A DNA stretch of 33,869 nucleotides from the NCBI GenBank assembly GCA_024636515.1, contig JAGXGX010000166.1:1-33869 (forward strand), in the 5' to 3' direction. Of the stretch, positions 1 through 8,922 are shown in pieces (position 1 is the stretch's first letter; the number at the start of each line of letters is the position of its first letter). The notes beneath the pieces are model-generated. The model did no database searches. It saw only the letters and a list, made by a program, of their open reading frames with translations, and was not told the origin of the DNA. The translations under genes and the position numbers were made by a program. This DNA is from Roseovarius sp. (GTDB taxonomy: Bacteria > Pseudomonadota > Alphaproteobacteria > Rhodobacterales > Rhodobacteraceae).

Positions 1-42
1 TGGGCAGGCTGGCGATCATTGCTGTATGTCCTCGGACGTCCG

Positions 43-483
43 TCAAACGGACTTGGCGACGCGCTGGCGCGCTTCCGCGCTCTCAACATCAGTGACACCT
101 AGCAGGCTGGCGGTCATGCGTAGCAGGGCGTTTTCTGGATCGGCACGCTCGCCGTCAACCAGCACCACCTGCCACAGCGCCTCGATCACGCCGATGCGCT
201 GGTCGTAGGGAACGCCATCCTTGATCTCGCGGGTAAAACGGACGGTATCGGGCGCATTGGCCTCGGCGTCTTCGGCATCGCTGCGCAAGGCGGCGGCTTC
301 ATCCGGCGAAAGGCCATAGCGCGCGGCCAATATCCGGTCAATCCGGTCGATCTCGCTGGGGGCGTAGTCGCCATCAGTGCGCGCCGCGCGCACAAGCAGC
401 GCGGCGATCGCGAGACGTGCGTCGGTTTCGGTCAGCGGTTGGTTATCCGCGGCGGTGAGGCGTTTGAAAAAATCTGCAATCAT
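43..483 (-). CDS. TerB-like tellurite-resistance family protein (copy 1)
   Basis: A 146-residue acidic helical protein resembling the TerB/DjlA-N fold (COG4103-type). The visible pattern is the TDARLAIAALLVRAARTDGDY segment followed by EIDRIDRILAARYGLSP and a second half with VIEALWQVVLVDGERADPEN. Two such helical halves carrying acidic residues after a hydrophobic helix are typical of TerB domains, which are thought to bind metal or act in stress-linked membrane complexes. An upstream TTG at 519 is open, but the ATG at 483 is preferred because it aligns with the start of the paralogue immediately upstream. No strong ribosome binding site is visible. It is the downstream member of a tandem pair. 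The biochemical function is unknown. Confidence 0.75.
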   Translation of the reverse strand: MIADFFKRLTAADNQPLTETDARLAIAALLVRAARTDGDYAPSEIDRIDRILAARYGLSPDEAAALRSDAEDAEANAPDTVRFTREIKDGVPYDQRIGVIEALWQVVLVDGERADPENALLRMTASLLGVTDVESAEARQRVAKSV

Positions 484-609
484 GGCAGGGGATATAATGC
501 GGCTGAGCGGTAGGGCCAATCCCTAATTGCAGGGCGGGATGCCTGCGCGCCGTGCCAGAGCCAGTAGTGCGTAAATTTGGCGGAAGAAAGCGCAGGATGT
601 TTCGCTGTT

Positions 610-1047
610 TTAAAGCGGCGTGGCACGGGACTGGGCAGCGTCGCATTCGGATTTGGTGAGGCCCAATGCCTCGCGGACCTGCGCAACGATTGCCATTTCG
701 GCGTCGCCCGGCGCGCCGTCCGCCAGCATGACCTGCCACAAGGCTTCATATGCCTCGATGCGCGCCTCAAAGCTGACCGTCTCGCGGATCAGCAGGGCAA
801 ATTTGCGTGTGCTCGGTGCTTCGGCCTCGATTTTTTCGCAGGTGGCGCGCATTTTAGCGGCGTCAACTGGTCCAAGCGCGTTCATCCGGGCCAATAGCGC
901 ATCGATGCGGGCGATTTCGCGGGATTGGTAATTGTCGTCCGCCTTGGCCACACGCACCATCAACGCCCCAAGCGCAAGGCGCGCGTCAGGTTCGGGCAGC
1001 GGCTCGGAAGGGTGCCCCTTGAGAAGGTTCAAGATACGCGTCAGCAT
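610..1047 (-). CDS. TerB-like tellurite-resistance family protein (copy 2)
   Basis: A 145-residue paralogue of the next gene downstream. It shares the layout EPDARLALGALMVRVAKADDNY, then EIARIDALLARMNALG, then AYEALWQVMLADGAPGDAE. The two genes lie on the same strand about 125 bases apart, so they look like an old tandem duplication; identity between them is modest by eye. This copy starts 192 bases from the divergently transcribed chloride channel gene, so the shared intergenic region probably holds both promoters. A short inverted repeat (CAGGT-tt-ACCTG, 1052-1063) lies just upstream of its ATG. The TerB family is known from tellurite resistance and stress operons, but nothing here identifies a specific role. 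Confidence 0.75.
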   Translation of the reverse strand: MLTRILNLLKGHPSEPLPEPDARLALGALMVRVAKADDNYQSREIARIDALLARMNALGPVDAAKMRATCEKIEAEAPSTRKFALLIRETVSFEARIEAYEALWQVMLADGAPGDAEMAIVAQVREALGLTKSECDAAQSRATPL

Positions 1048-1239
1048 AGAATCAGGTTTACCTGCTGCGGACGGCAGGGCAAGCGATTTCCACGCGGCGG
1101 CCTGCGTAGGCGGAACTTGGGCCGGCTGCGCAGCGCCAAGGGCCGCATTTGGTACAAGAGGCGTTTCAGCGCGCGATAAACTGCGCTACGAAGGTCTGGC
1201 CTGCGCAGACATGGCTGCGAATGCCCACGAAGGACCAAC

Positions 1240-2928
1240 ATGAGTGCGCCCGATCCCTCCCTTGCTGCTCGCACAATTGCCGATATTCGCGCCGGGTCGC
1301 AGCGTGCGTGGCATATTTTGCGCACGCGGGGTCCCAGCCAATTTCAATTCTGGCTTATCGCGCTTTTTATCGGGATCGCGGCGGGGTTTGCTGCGCTTTT
1401 CTTCCGCAAAGGCGTGGGTTGGCTTCAAACCGCGCTTTACGGCGTTGACGATCCGCGCAGCCTGAACACCTTTGCGCAGGCGCTGCCATGGTATTGGATC
1501 CTTATCATACCGATCATTGGCGGGCTGGCTGTGGGGATCATCCTCACCCGCTTTACCCCTGACGGCAAGGTGCGTGCCGTGGCCGACGTTATTTCGGGCG
1601 CCGCGCTAAACGATGGCCGGGTTGAGAAGCGGGCAGGCATCGCCTCGGCGTTTGCATCGCTGATCACATTGGGCACCGGAGGCTCGTCGGGGCGCGAGGG
1701 GCCGGTCGTGCATCTGGCAGCCGTTATCGCAACCTGGGTGTCGGACCGGATCAATGCCAATGGCCTGCATGGGCGCGATTTGCTGGGCTGCGCTGTGGCG
1801 GCTGCGGTATCGGCGTCTTTCAACGCGCCTATCGCCGGGGCGCTCTTTGCGCTGGAGGTGGTGCTGCGCCACTTTGCCATCCACGCCTTCGCGCCAATCG
1901 TGATTGCCAGCGTCGCGGGTACAGTGATCAACCGGCTGGAATTTGGGGATATCACGGAATTTACGCTGCCCGACGCATCAGTGCTGGAATTCTATGGAGA
2001 GCTCCCAGCATTTCTGATCCTTGGATTGCTCTGCGGCGTGGTCGCGGCCGTGCTGATCCGAAGCGTATTCTTTGCCGAGGATGTGGGCGATAGTGTCTGC
2101 CTTCATTTGCACATTCCCGGTTGGGCGCGCCCGGCGATCGCAGGCGCCATGCTGGGCGGGATGGCCATCGCGTTTCCGCATATTATTGGCGTCGGATACG
2201 AGACGACGTCGGCAGCGCTGACCGGCGAGTTGCTTCTGCACGAGGCCATCGTATTTGCGGTGATCAAGGTGTTGGCCGTGGCCGTTACGCTGGGCGGGCG
2301 TATGGGAGGCGGCATATTTTCGCCCTCGCTGATGCTGGGCGCGCTGACAGGCTTGGCCTTTGGCCTCATTGCAACACCGATTTTCCCTGATATGTCGGGA
2401 TCGCACACCTTATATGCGCTGGCGGGGATGGGGGCGGTTGCCGCTGCTGTGCTGGGCGCGCCGATTTCGACCACGCTGATTGTGTTTGAGCTGACGGGCG
2501 ACTGGCAGACAGGGCTGGCCGTGATGGTGGCCGTATCCACCTCGACTGCGCTGGGCACGACGCTTGTAAACCGCTCATTTTTTCTGTCGCAATTAAAACG
2601 GCGGGGGATCCACTTGGCTGAGGGACCGCAGGCGTATTTGCTGTCGATGACGGGCGTCGCTGGGCTGATGCGCGCCGCGAGCGACGACAGCGCCCCCGCC
2701 GAGGAAGTATGCCGCGCGATGATCGACAAGGGCATCCACGTTGATATCGCCTCAACCCTCGAGACGGCGATGCCGATGTTCGATGCGCATGAGGTGAATT
2801 ACGTGCCGATCACTGCCCAAGCAGCGGGAGATGCACCAGCAATTTACAAAGGTGTTCTCTATCACGTGGACGCGCTGAAGGCCTATAACCTCGCGCTGGC
2901 AGCCTTGTCACGCGAGGAGCATGGGTAG
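1240..2928 (+). CDS. CLC-family chloride channel/transporter with degenerate CBS tail
   Basis: A 562-residue integral membrane protein of the CLC family. GTGGSSGREGP (about residues 145-155) carries the gating glutamate E153, and GRMGGGIFSPSLMLGA matches the GxFxP anion-selectivity motif. The FNAPIAGALFALEVV segment corresponds to the helix that carries E202-E203 in E. coli ClcA; with FNAP aligned, the internal proton glutamate E203 is valine (V207). Loss of that residue is typical of channels and unusual for 2Cl-/H+ exchangers. The last ~110 residues look like a worn CBS-domain pair. The ATG follows an AAGGA ribosome binding site. The gene stands alone, divergent from the TerB pair and convergent with DUF427. 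Confidence 0.9.
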   Translation: MSAPDPSLAARTIADIRAGSQRAWHILRTRGPSQFQFWLIALFIGIAAGFAALFFRKGVGWLQTALYGVDDPRSLNTFAQALPWYWILIIPIIGGLAVGIILTRFTPDGKVRAVADVISGAALNDGRVEKRAGIASAFASLITLGTGGSSGREGPVVHLAAVIATWVSDRINANGLHGRDLLGCAVAAAVSASFNAPIAGALFALEVVLRHFAIHAFAPIVIASVAGTVINRLEFGDITEFTLPDASVLEFYGELPAFLILGLLCGVVAAVLIRSVFFAEDVGDSVCLHLHIPGWARPAIAGAMLGGMAIAFPHIIGVGYETTSAALTGELLLHEAIVFAVIKVLAVAVTLGGRMGGGIFSPSLMLGALTGLAFGLIATPIFPDMSGSHTLYALAGMGAVAAAVLGAPISTTLIVFELTGDWQTGLAVMVAVSTSTALGTTLVNRSFFLSQLKRRGIHLAEGPQAYLLSMTGVAGLMRAASDDSAPAEEVCRAMIDKGIHVDIASTLETAMPMFDAHEVNYVPITAQAAGDAPAIYKGVLYHVDALKAYNLALAALSREEHG

Positions 2929-2935
2929 GGTGTTC

Positions 2936-3009
2936 GGGGGCTTTGCCCCCAAGAGTTTCAAATCCTCAGGATTTAAAACTCTCCACCAGGATATTTTTGA
3001 GCAAAAAGA
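2936..3009 (+). terminator. Double hairpin with roseobacter-type 3' element
   Basis: Two hairpins lie between the convergent chloride channel and DUF427 genes. The first is GGGGG-ctttg-CCCCC (2936-2950). The second is GAGTTTcAAATCC-tca-GGATTTaAAACTC (2953-2981), with twelve pairs and one mismatch. They are followed by CCAGGATATTTTTGAGCAAAAAGAA. From memory this kind of tail recurs downstream of genes in Rhodobacteraceae. It probably ends or protects transcripts from one or both sides. Confidence 0.6.
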
Positions 3010-3020
3010 ATGGGCGAAGA

Positions 3021-3362
3021 TCAAACCCGCTCGACCGTCACCAGATCGCCGGAGTGAAAGGCGAGGTGGCCTTTGATTTCTGATACAGCCGCATTGGGCG
3101 CCTCATAGCTCCACGCGGCGTTTTCTATCGTGCGGCTTTTGGTGGCGATGGAGTAGTAGCTGGCCGTGCCCTTATGCGGGCAATCTGTGGCGTGGGAGCT
3201 AGGGTCGAGCAAGGCGGTGGCGATGTCTTCGCGGGGAAAGTAAGTAACAGGCGGATAGCCCTCCTCGGTTAATTCCAGCGCGTTCTGGCTCTCACCGATG
3301 ACGGCCCCGCCGGCGCGGACGGTCCAGGTGCCGCCTGCCTTGGCTATAGTTATCTTGCTCAT
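3021..3362 (-). CDS. DUF427 domain protein
   Basis: A 113-residue protein that matches DUF427 along its length. The diagnostic stretch is VTYFPREDIATALLDPSS followed by DCPHKGTASYYSI and ENAAWSYEAPNAAVSEIKGHLAF. Members are small beta-rich cytoplasmic proteins of uncertain function; the conserved aspartate, arginine and CPxKG residues are present. The ATG at 3362 gives the usual family length. The gene is on its own and converges with the chloride channel gene. It is separated by 82 bases from the minus-strand pepP gene that lies upstream of it, so it could be read through from that operon. No specific function can be assigned. Confidence 0.85.
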   Translation of the reverse strand: MSKITIAKAGGTWTVRAGGAVIGESQNALELTEEGYPPVTYFPREDIATALLDPSSHATDCPHKGTASYYSIATKSRTIENAAWSYEAPNAAVSEIKGHLAFHSGDLVTVERV

Positions 3363-3444
3363 AATATCGTGCCTTCCCTCGCTGAATAAGCTTGTCCAAC
3401 ATGACGGTTTTGACGCAGCAACGCCAGCGCCGAGATGCCGCGGC

Positions 3445-5283
3445 CTAGATTGGGTCTGTTGCCTGCTTTAGCCAGTTTGCCGCAGCAGGGCTAAGGCGTG
3501 CCGCGATTTTCTCGCGGCAGTCTGCGTGATAGGTGTCGAGCCAATCCACCTCTGCCTGCGACAGCATATCGCGCTGGATCAGGCGCCGGTCGATGGGCAC
3601 GAAATTTAACGTCTCGAATGCAAGGCGGCCTTTGGCGCTGTCTGCCGGATCGCTGCCGGGCAAGGGCGGCGCAGGCTGCACAACGAGGAGGTTCTCAATG
3701 CGGATGCCGAAATGCCCCTCGCGGTAGTATCCCGGCTCGTTCGACAAGATCATGCCGGGGCGCAAGGGGACCTCGCTGGCGCGGCTGATGCGCTGCGGCC
3801 CTTCGTGTACGCAAAGGTAAACGCCGACGCCGTGGCCGGTGCCGTGGGCATAATCCTGATCGGCCAGCCAGAGCGGATAGCGCGCGATGGCGTCAATGTC
3901 GCGGCCCGCCAGCCCGTCTGGAAAGCGGAGGCGAGAGATGGCGATCATACCTTGGAGCACGCGGGTAAAAGCCGCGCGCTCTGCGTCGCCCACAGTGCCA
4001 ACAGGCAGCGTGCGGGTGATGTCGGTCGTGCCGTCCAGATACTGCCCGCCCCCGTCAAGGACCAGAAGATCGCCTGCCTCAAGTGTTCTGTTTGAGGCCT
4101 CCGATACCCGGTAATGGGCCAGCGCACCGTTCGGGCCGCTGCCAGCGATGGTGTCAAAGCTGATATCCAGCAGCTTGCCAGTGGCGCGGCGGGCCTGCTC
4201 CACTTCGGTCACCACGTCGATTTCGGTGATTGTACCGGGGGCCTGTTCGTCGAACCACGTCAGGAATTCGCACAGCGCCGCGCCGTCGCGCAGATGAGCT
4301 TCGCGGGTGGCGGCAATCTCGGCCTCCGTCTTGCACGCCTTTGGCAGGATGCAGGGATCGGCCGCGAAGGCCGGTTTGATCGCTGCATCCTCCAGCGCCG
4401 TGACGATGGCGACCGGGATGCTGGCCGGATCGACGCGCACTGGCGATAGCAAAAGCGTTACAGCGGCGGCAAAACCTGTATCGGGGTGCGCGGTTACGCC
4501 GCCGGCCGTGCAGTTATCCGGCATTGCATCTAGTTTCGCGGGATGTACGTAAATCTCGACCCGCGCGTCGTCATGCAGGATGGCGAACGCGTGCGGGACC
4601 GGGTTGCGCGGAATGTCTGCGCCGCGAATATTCAGCAGCCACGCGATGCTGTCGGGTAGCGTTAGGATCGCGGCGCGTTGACCGGCGCTGCGCAGGGTCT
4701 CTGCCAGTTCGGCGCGCTTTGTGGCGCTCGTCTTGCCTGCCAGCGCGTCTGGGTAGGCGGTGATTGCCCCGGTCGGTGGGGCGGGACGGTCTGGCCAGGG
4801 GGCGGGACGGTCTGGCCAGATACCGTCGACCAAGTTGCCATGCGCGACGGGCGCGATGCCGCTACCCTCCAGCGCGTTTGATAGATCGGCGATCTCCTTG
4901 GCCGTATGCAGCCACGGATCAAAGCCCAGCCTGCCGCCTTCGGGCAGGGCGTGTTTTAGCCAATCTGCCAACTTCGTTTCGGGCCAGTCGACAGGCTGAT
5001 ATGCGGCCGCATCAATCTGATTGCGCACTTGAGTCCGGTAGCGACCATCGACGAAAACGCCCGCCTGATTTTCTGTGATCGCCGCAAAGCCGGCAGAGCC
5101 GGTGAAGCCTGTCAGCCATGCCAAACGCTCATCGCCCGGTGCGACGTATTCGCCCTGATGGACATCGGCGCGGGGCACCAGCCAGCCGTCGAGTTCGGCG
5201 GTTTTCATAGCAGCGCGCAGCAGTTTTAGGCGGGGCGCGCCCTGTTCGGGGTTCGATTTCTCGGAGAACGACTGAAACATCAT
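3445..5283 (-). CDS. pepP: Xaa-Pro aminopeptidase (M24B, long form)
   Basis: A 612-residue metallopeptidase that removes an N-terminal residue in front of proline. Its size matches the long, three-domain type related to eukaryotic XPNPEP1, not the ~440-residue E. coli PepP. Two creatinase-like N-terminal domains precede the pita-bread catalytic domain. All five dinuclear metal ligands are visible in order: D410 and D421 ([13 protein letters not shown]), H484 (GTGHGVG), E516 (SNEPGYY) and E530 (IRIEN). The start codon overlaps the cobT stop as ATGA, so it is translationally coupled to cobT and probably the last gene of a cobS-cobT-pepP transcript. Residues 156-169 contain a duplicated WPDRPAP heptad produced by a 21-base tandem repeat, in the linker region where it should be tolerated. 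Confidence 0.92.
   Translation of the reverse strand: MMFQSFSEKSNPEQGAPRLKLLRAAMKTAELDGWLVPRADVHQGEYVAPGDERLAWLTGFTGSAGFAAITENQAGVFVDGRYRTQVRNQIDAAAYQPVDWPETKLADWLKHALPEGGRLGFDPWLHTAKEIADLSNALEGSGIAPVAHGNLVDGIWPDRPAPWPDRPAPPTGAITAYPDALAGKTSATKRAELAETLRSAGQRAAILTLPDSIAWLLNIRGADIPRNPVPHAFAILHDDARVEIYVHPAKLDAMPDNCTAGGVTAHPDTGFAAAVTLLLSPVRVDPASIPVAIVTALEDAAIKPAFAADPCILPKACKTEAEIAATREAHLRDGAALCEFLTWFDEQAPGTITEIDVVTEVEQARRATGKLLDISFDTIAGSGPNGALAHYRVSEASNRTLEAGDLLVLDGGGQYLDGTTDITRTLPVGTVGDAERAAFTRVLQGMIAISRLRFPDGLAGRDIDAIARYPLWLADQDYAHGTGHGVGVYLCVHEGPQRISRASEVPLRPGMILSNEPGYYREGHFGIRIENLLVVQPAPPLPGSDPADSAKGRLAFETLNFVPIDRRLIQRDMLSQAEVDWLDTYHADCREKIAARLSPAAANWLKQATDPI
4778..4819. repeat. Perfect 21-bp in-frame tandem duplication
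   Basis: The 21-base unit beginning GGGGCGGGACGG occurs twice head to tail (4778-4798 and 4799-4819) with no mismatch. It lies inside pepP and doubles the heptad WPDRPAP. Perfect identity implies a recent slippage event or a unit still prone to copy-number change. Confidence 0.9.
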
Positions 5284-7154
5284 GATACGCGCCTTATGCC
5301 CATAACACGCGCCCGTGCGCGCGGATCGCTGTCAAATAGCGCCGCCAACTGCTCGGTCATTGCACCGGCGAGTTGATCGACATCCGTGATTGTCACCGCG
5401 CGGTCGTAATAGCGCGTCACATCATGGCCGATGCCAATCGCCAGAAGCTCCACCGCTTTGCGTTTTTCGACCATGCCGATCACGTCGCGCAGGTGCTTTT
5501 CCAAATAGTTGGCGGGATTCACTGAAAGGGTGCTGTCATCGACCGGCGCGCCGTCCGAAATCACCATCAGGATCTTGCGCGCCTCGCGGCGGGCCGTCAT
5601 GCGGCGGTGTGCCCATTCCAGCGCCTCGCCGTCGATGTTTTCCTTTAGTAGCCCCTCTTTCATCATCAGGCCAAGGTTCTGGCGCGTCCGCCGCATGGGC
5701 GAGTCGGCGGATTTATAAATAATGTGTCGCAGGTCATTCAGCCGTCCCGGCAGCTGCGGGCGACCATCGCCTAGCCACGCCTCGCGGCTTTGCCCGCCCT
5801 TCCACGCGCGGGTGGTAAAACCGAGGATTTCGACCTTGACGTTGCACCGCTCCAACGTGCGGCCCAGAACGTCAGCGCAGATCGCGGCGATGCTGATTGG
5901 GCGGCCCCGCATGGAGCCTGAGTTATCCAGCAGCAAGGTCACGACGGTATCGCGAAACTCGGTATCTTTCTCGACCTTAAAGCTAAGCGGTGTCGTTGGG
6001 CTGGCTACCACGCGGGCGAGGCGGCCGGCGTCAAGAATGCCCTCTTCGCGGTCAAACTCCCAGCTTCGGCTTTGCTGCGCTTGCAGACGGCGTTGCAGCT
6101 TGTTGGCGAGGCGGCTGACTGCACCTTTCAGCGGCTCCAGTTGCTGGTCGAGGTAGGCGCGCAAGCGCTCCAGCTCAATCGGCTCGGCCAGATCCTCGGC
6201 GTGGATCTCTTCGTCGAAGGCGTTGGAGTAGACCTGATAATTCGGGTCAGCATCAGAAAAGGGTGCGGGGGCAGGCGGCTCCATCGGGGCCTCCCCATCG
6301 GGCATGTCGGCCTCGTCGCCTGCATCCTCGGCTGCGCTTTCATCCATGCTGACCTGAGCCTGAGACGCGTCTTGCTGCTCTTCCTGCGATTGCTCGGCGT
6401 CGGCGTCTGCATCGTCGGTATCGCTGTCGTCTTCGCCTCCGCTGTCCTGCTCCTCATCGTCGGCGTTCTGCTCGGCCTCGTCGTCCTGGTCATCATCCTC
6501 GGCATCGGGATCGTCGCCCAACTGATCGCCGTATCCCAGATCTTCGATGATCTTGCGCGCAAAGCGGGCAAAGTCGCCCTGATCGGCCAGCTTGTCCTGC
6601 AAATTCTCCAGCGTTTCGCCGGCCTCGCCTTCGATAAAGCCACGCCACAGCTCCATCACGTTGCGCGCACCTTCGGGCAATTCGCGGCCCGTGGCGAGAT
6701 GGCGGATGAGGTATCCGGCGGCGGTGGCAAGCGGCGCGTCTGCCGGATCGGTGATCTGGTCATAGCCAGCGCGCGCAGCCTCGGCAGCGATCTTGGCGTC
6801 GATATTGCTTGCTGTTCCGGGCATAGTGCGTGCGCCCACGGCCTCGCAGCGGGCCGTCTCCATCGCCTCGTAGATATCGCGCGCCATAGCACCGGGCGGT
6901 ACGTATTTCGCGTGCGTTTTCGCGTTGTGATACTTGTGCCGTAGCGCCAGAGCGTCGGCGGTGCCGCGCGCGTGCAGCACCTCCTCGCGGGTCATGCGGC
7001 GGCTGATCTGGGGCAGGCGCATCGCGTCGCCGCTGACGCCCGAGGGGTCTACCGAATAGCTGACATTCAGGTCGCGGTCACCCGCCAGCACCTTGGTCGC
7101 CTCGGCGAGGGCCTTCTTGAACGGATCGGCTGGGTTATCGGATGGTTTTTTCAT
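5280..7154 (-). CDS. cobT: Aerobic cobaltochelatase subunit CobT
   Basis: A 624-residue protein, close to the usual length of CobT. With CobS it forms the AAA+ motor that drives cobalt insertion into hydrogenobyrinate a,c-diamide by CobN in aerobic vitamin B12 synthesis. The layout is diagnostic: an N-terminal helical part, a very acidic Asp/Glu/Gln-rich linker (about 213-300), and a C-terminal von Willebrand A domain with the MIDAS motif DNSGSM at 410-415. The CPG2-like ending with [17 protein letters not shown] is also typical. The gene is 76 bases downstream of cobS and overlaps pepP by ATGA. CobN is not in the window, so cobalt chelation depends on a gene elsewhere. Confidence 0.95.
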   Translation of the reverse strand: MKKPSDNPADPFKKALAEATKVLAGDRDLNVSYSVDPSGVSGDAMRLPQISRRMTREEVLHARGTADALALRHKYHNAKTHAKYVPPGAMARDIYEAMETARCEAVGARTMPGTASNIDAKIAAEAARAGYDQITDPADAPLATAAGYLIRHLATGRELPEGARNVMELWRGFIEGEAGETLENLQDKLADQGDFARFARKIIEDLGYGDQLGDDPDAEDDDQDDEAEQNADDEEQDSGGEDDSDTDDADADAEQSQEEQQDASQAQVSMDESAAEDAGDEADMPDGEAPMEPPAPAPFSDADPNYQVYSNAFDEEIHAEDLAEPIELERLRAYLDQQLEPLKGAVSRLANKLQRRLQAQQSRSWEFDREEGILDAGRLARVVASPTTPLSFKVEKDTEFRDTVVTLLLDNSGSMRGRPISIAAICADVLGRTLERCNVKVEILGFTTRAWKGGQSREAWLGDGRPQLPGRLNDLRHIIYKSADSPMRRTRQNLGLMMKEGLLKENIDGEALEWAHRRMTARREARKILMVISDGAPVDDSTLSVNPANYLEKHLRDVIGMVEKRKAVELLAIGIGHDVTRYYDRAVTITDVDQLAGAMTEQLAALFDSDPRARARVMGIRRVS

Positions 7155-7198
7155 TGGTGTTCTCCAACGCGGATCGGCTTGCGGGCCGTCTTGTAGAT

Positions 7199-7223
7199 GC
7201 CGCGCCCCACGGGTGGGCGCGGC
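7199..7223 (-). other. Intercistronic hairpin between cobS and cobT
   Basis: A perfect 9-bp G+C stem (GCCGCGCCC at 7199-7207 with GGGCGCGGC at 7215-7223, 7-base loop) lies between cobS and cobT, with no T-run after it. It may stabilise the cobS message or lower read-through into cobT. Confidence 0.5.
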
Positions 7224-7230
7224 GGGGCCA

Positions 7231-8217
7231 TCACCCCATGCTCACGCTTGCCGCGCTTTCGGGAAGTTCCTCGTCAAAGCAGCGCTGGTAGAATTCGGCG
7301 ACTGTCTGGCGCTCCAGCTCGTCGCACTTGTTCAAAAACGTCAGGCGGAATGAATAGCCGACATCGCGGAAGATGGTGTTATTCTGCGCCCACGCAATCA
7401 CGGTGCGGGGCGACATGACGGTGCTAAGCTCGCCGTTCATAAACGCCGTCCGGCTAAGGTCGGCGACGGTTACCATCTGGCTGATCGTCTTGCGGCCCGC
7501 CGCGGTATTGTAGGTTGGGTTCTTGGACAGCACGATCGCCACCTCGGCGTCGTGGCTGAGGTAGTTCAGCGTCGCGACGAGGCTCCAACGGTCCATCTGG
7601 CCTTGGTTGATCTGCTGGGTGCCGTGGTAGAGGCCTGTTGTGTCGCCGAGGCCGACAGTGTTGGCCGTCGCGAAAAGGCGGAAGTAGGGGTTAGGCGTGA
7701 TCACCTCGTTCTGGTCCAGCAGCGTCAGCTTGCCATCTGCCTCCAGCACGCGCTGAATTACGAACATCACGTCGGCGCGCCCCGCGTCGTATTCGTCGAA
7801 CACGATGGCGGTTGGATTGCGCAATGCCCAAGGCAGGATACCTTCGTGAAATTCGGTGACTTGCACGCCGTCCTTCAGCTTGATCGCGTCCTTGCCGATC
7901 AGGTCAATCCTGCTGATGTGACTGTCTAGATTTACGCGCACGCAGGGCCAGTTTAGGCGGCTGGCCACCTGCTCGATATGTGTGGATTTGCCCGTTCCGT
8001 GATAACCTTGGATCATCACGCGCCGGTTATGTGCAAAACCGGCAAGGATCGCCAGCGTCGTGTCGCGGTCGAACTTGTAAGTCGGGTCGATATCGGGCAC
8101 GCGCTCGGTCCGCTCGGGGAAGCCTTTGATGTGCATACCAGAATCGATACCGAAAACCTCGCTCACGTCGATGTCTTCGGTGGGTTTCGCGTGCGGGTCG
8201 ATCATGCCGTCAGCCAT
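7231..8217 (-). CDS. cobS: Aerobic cobaltochelatase subunit CobS (AAA+ ATPase)
   Basis: A 328-residue AAA+ ATPase matching CobS in length and sequence. The Walker A motif is GYHGTGKST (about 71-79), Walker B is IVFDEYDAG, and the sensor region is [23 protein letters not shown]. CobS hexamers stack on CobT and power the CobN metal insertion step of aerobic cobalamin synthesis. The ATG at 8217 is preceded by GAGGATCAATTAGA, a good ribosome binding site. The gene opens the minus-strand cobS-cobT-pepP run and is divergent from the ECF sigma factor gene; the ~165-base gap between them must contain both promoters. Confidence 0.95.
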   Translation of the reverse strand: MADGMIDPHAKPTEDIDVSEVFGIDSGMHIKGFPERTERVPDIDPTYKFDRDTTLAILAGFAHNRRVMIQGYHGTGKSTHIEQVASRLNWPCVRVNLDSHISRIDLIGKDAIKLKDGVQVTEFHEGILPWALRNPTAIVFDEYDAGRADVMFVIQRVLEADGKLTLLDQNEVITPNPYFRLFATANTVGLGDTTGLYHGTQQINQGQMDRWSLVATLNYLSHDAEVAIVLSKNPTYNTAAGRKTISQMVTVADLSRTAFMNGELSTVMSPRTVIAWAQNNTIFRDVGYSFRLTFLNKCDELERQTVAEFYQRCFDEELPESAASVSMG

Positions 8218-8382
8218 TCTAATTGATCCTCAAATCGCGTCTGTCGTTTGCAGCATGTGGTGCAATATATTGTGGCGAAGGGCAAGGGAAAGGGAAAGAA
8301 ATGCTGGCCTAGCTGCGCGCTTACCTTATATCGTTTCAGATGCGGCTATCTTGCCCATTACCGATCAGGACGTATCCGCCCA

Positions 8383-8922
8383 GTGACCCGCGACGAGATA
8401 GAAGCACTGATTGCGCGCACTGCGCTAGGCGAGCGGGCGGCGTTCTCAAGCCTTTATGCACACACCTCTGCGAAACTATTTGGCATCTGCCTGCGTGTCT
8501 TGCATGACCGGGCCGAGGCCGAAGAGGCGGCGCAGGAGGCCTATGTCAAGATTTGGCGTCATGCGGATCGCTATCGCGCGAATGGTCTCAGCCCGATGAC
8601 GTGGCTGATCGCAATCGCGCGCAACACGGCCATCGATCGCGCGCGCAAGCGGCGCGAGGCGCAGCCGGGGCTGGATGCCGCCGAGGCGATGGCCGATGCC
8701 GCGCCCGGCCCCGAGGCGCAGGCGATCGCGTCGAGCGATAGTGGGCATTTGAGCGCCTGTCTGGACGAACTGGAGGCGGGTCATGCAGGGGCCGTGCGCC
8801 GCGCCTATCTAGAAGGCGAGACATATGCCGAACTGGCGGCACATTACGACGTGCCGCTTAATACGATGCGAACTTGGCTACGCCGCAGCCTGTTGAAATT
8901 GAGGGAGTGCCTGACGCGATGA
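8383..8922 (+). CDS. ECF-type RNA polymerase sigma factor
   Basis: A ~179-residue extracytoplasmic-function sigma factor. Region 2 is FSSLYAHTSAKLFGICLRVLHDRAEAEEAAQEAYVKIWRH and includes MTWLIAIARNTAIDRARKRR. Region 4 is the helix-turn-helix YAELAAHYDVPLNTMRTWLRRSLLKLRECL. The GTG at 8383 is chosen because the protein then begins V/M-TRDEIEALIARTALGERAAF like its relatives; an in-frame ATG at 8248 would add 45 residues that do not look like sigma factor. The gene overlaps its anti-sigma partner by ATGA. This pairing with an RskA-type regulator, and the fasciclin gene after it, resembles the mycobacterial SigK arrangement. It probably controls the stress genes downstream and itself. Confidence 0.9.
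   Translation: MTRDEIEALIARTALGERAAFSSLYAHTSAKLFGICLRVLHDRAEAEEAAQEAYVKIWRHADRYRANGLSPMTWLIAIARNTAIDRARKRREAQPGLDAAEAMADAAPGPEAQAIASSDSGHLSACLDELEAGHAGAVRRAYLEGETYAELAAHYDVPLNTMRTWLRRSLLKLRECLTR

Noticed and set aside
1437-1955. A 172-codon minus-strand frame inside the chloride channel gene.
   Set aside because: The composition is Ala/Ser/Thr-rich with no family signal, opposite a clear CLC gene.
6072-6944. A 290-codon open frame on the plus strand opposite cobT, with hydrophobic stretches.
   Set aside because: It mirrors the acidic low-complexity linker of cobT; its Val/Leu/Ile richness is the complement of Asp/Glu codons, so it is a shadow.
8248-8382. An N-terminal extension of the sigma factor from an ATG at 8248.
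   Set aside because: The extra 45 residues are unlike sigma factors and cover the probable promoter region; the GTG at 8383 matches the family start.
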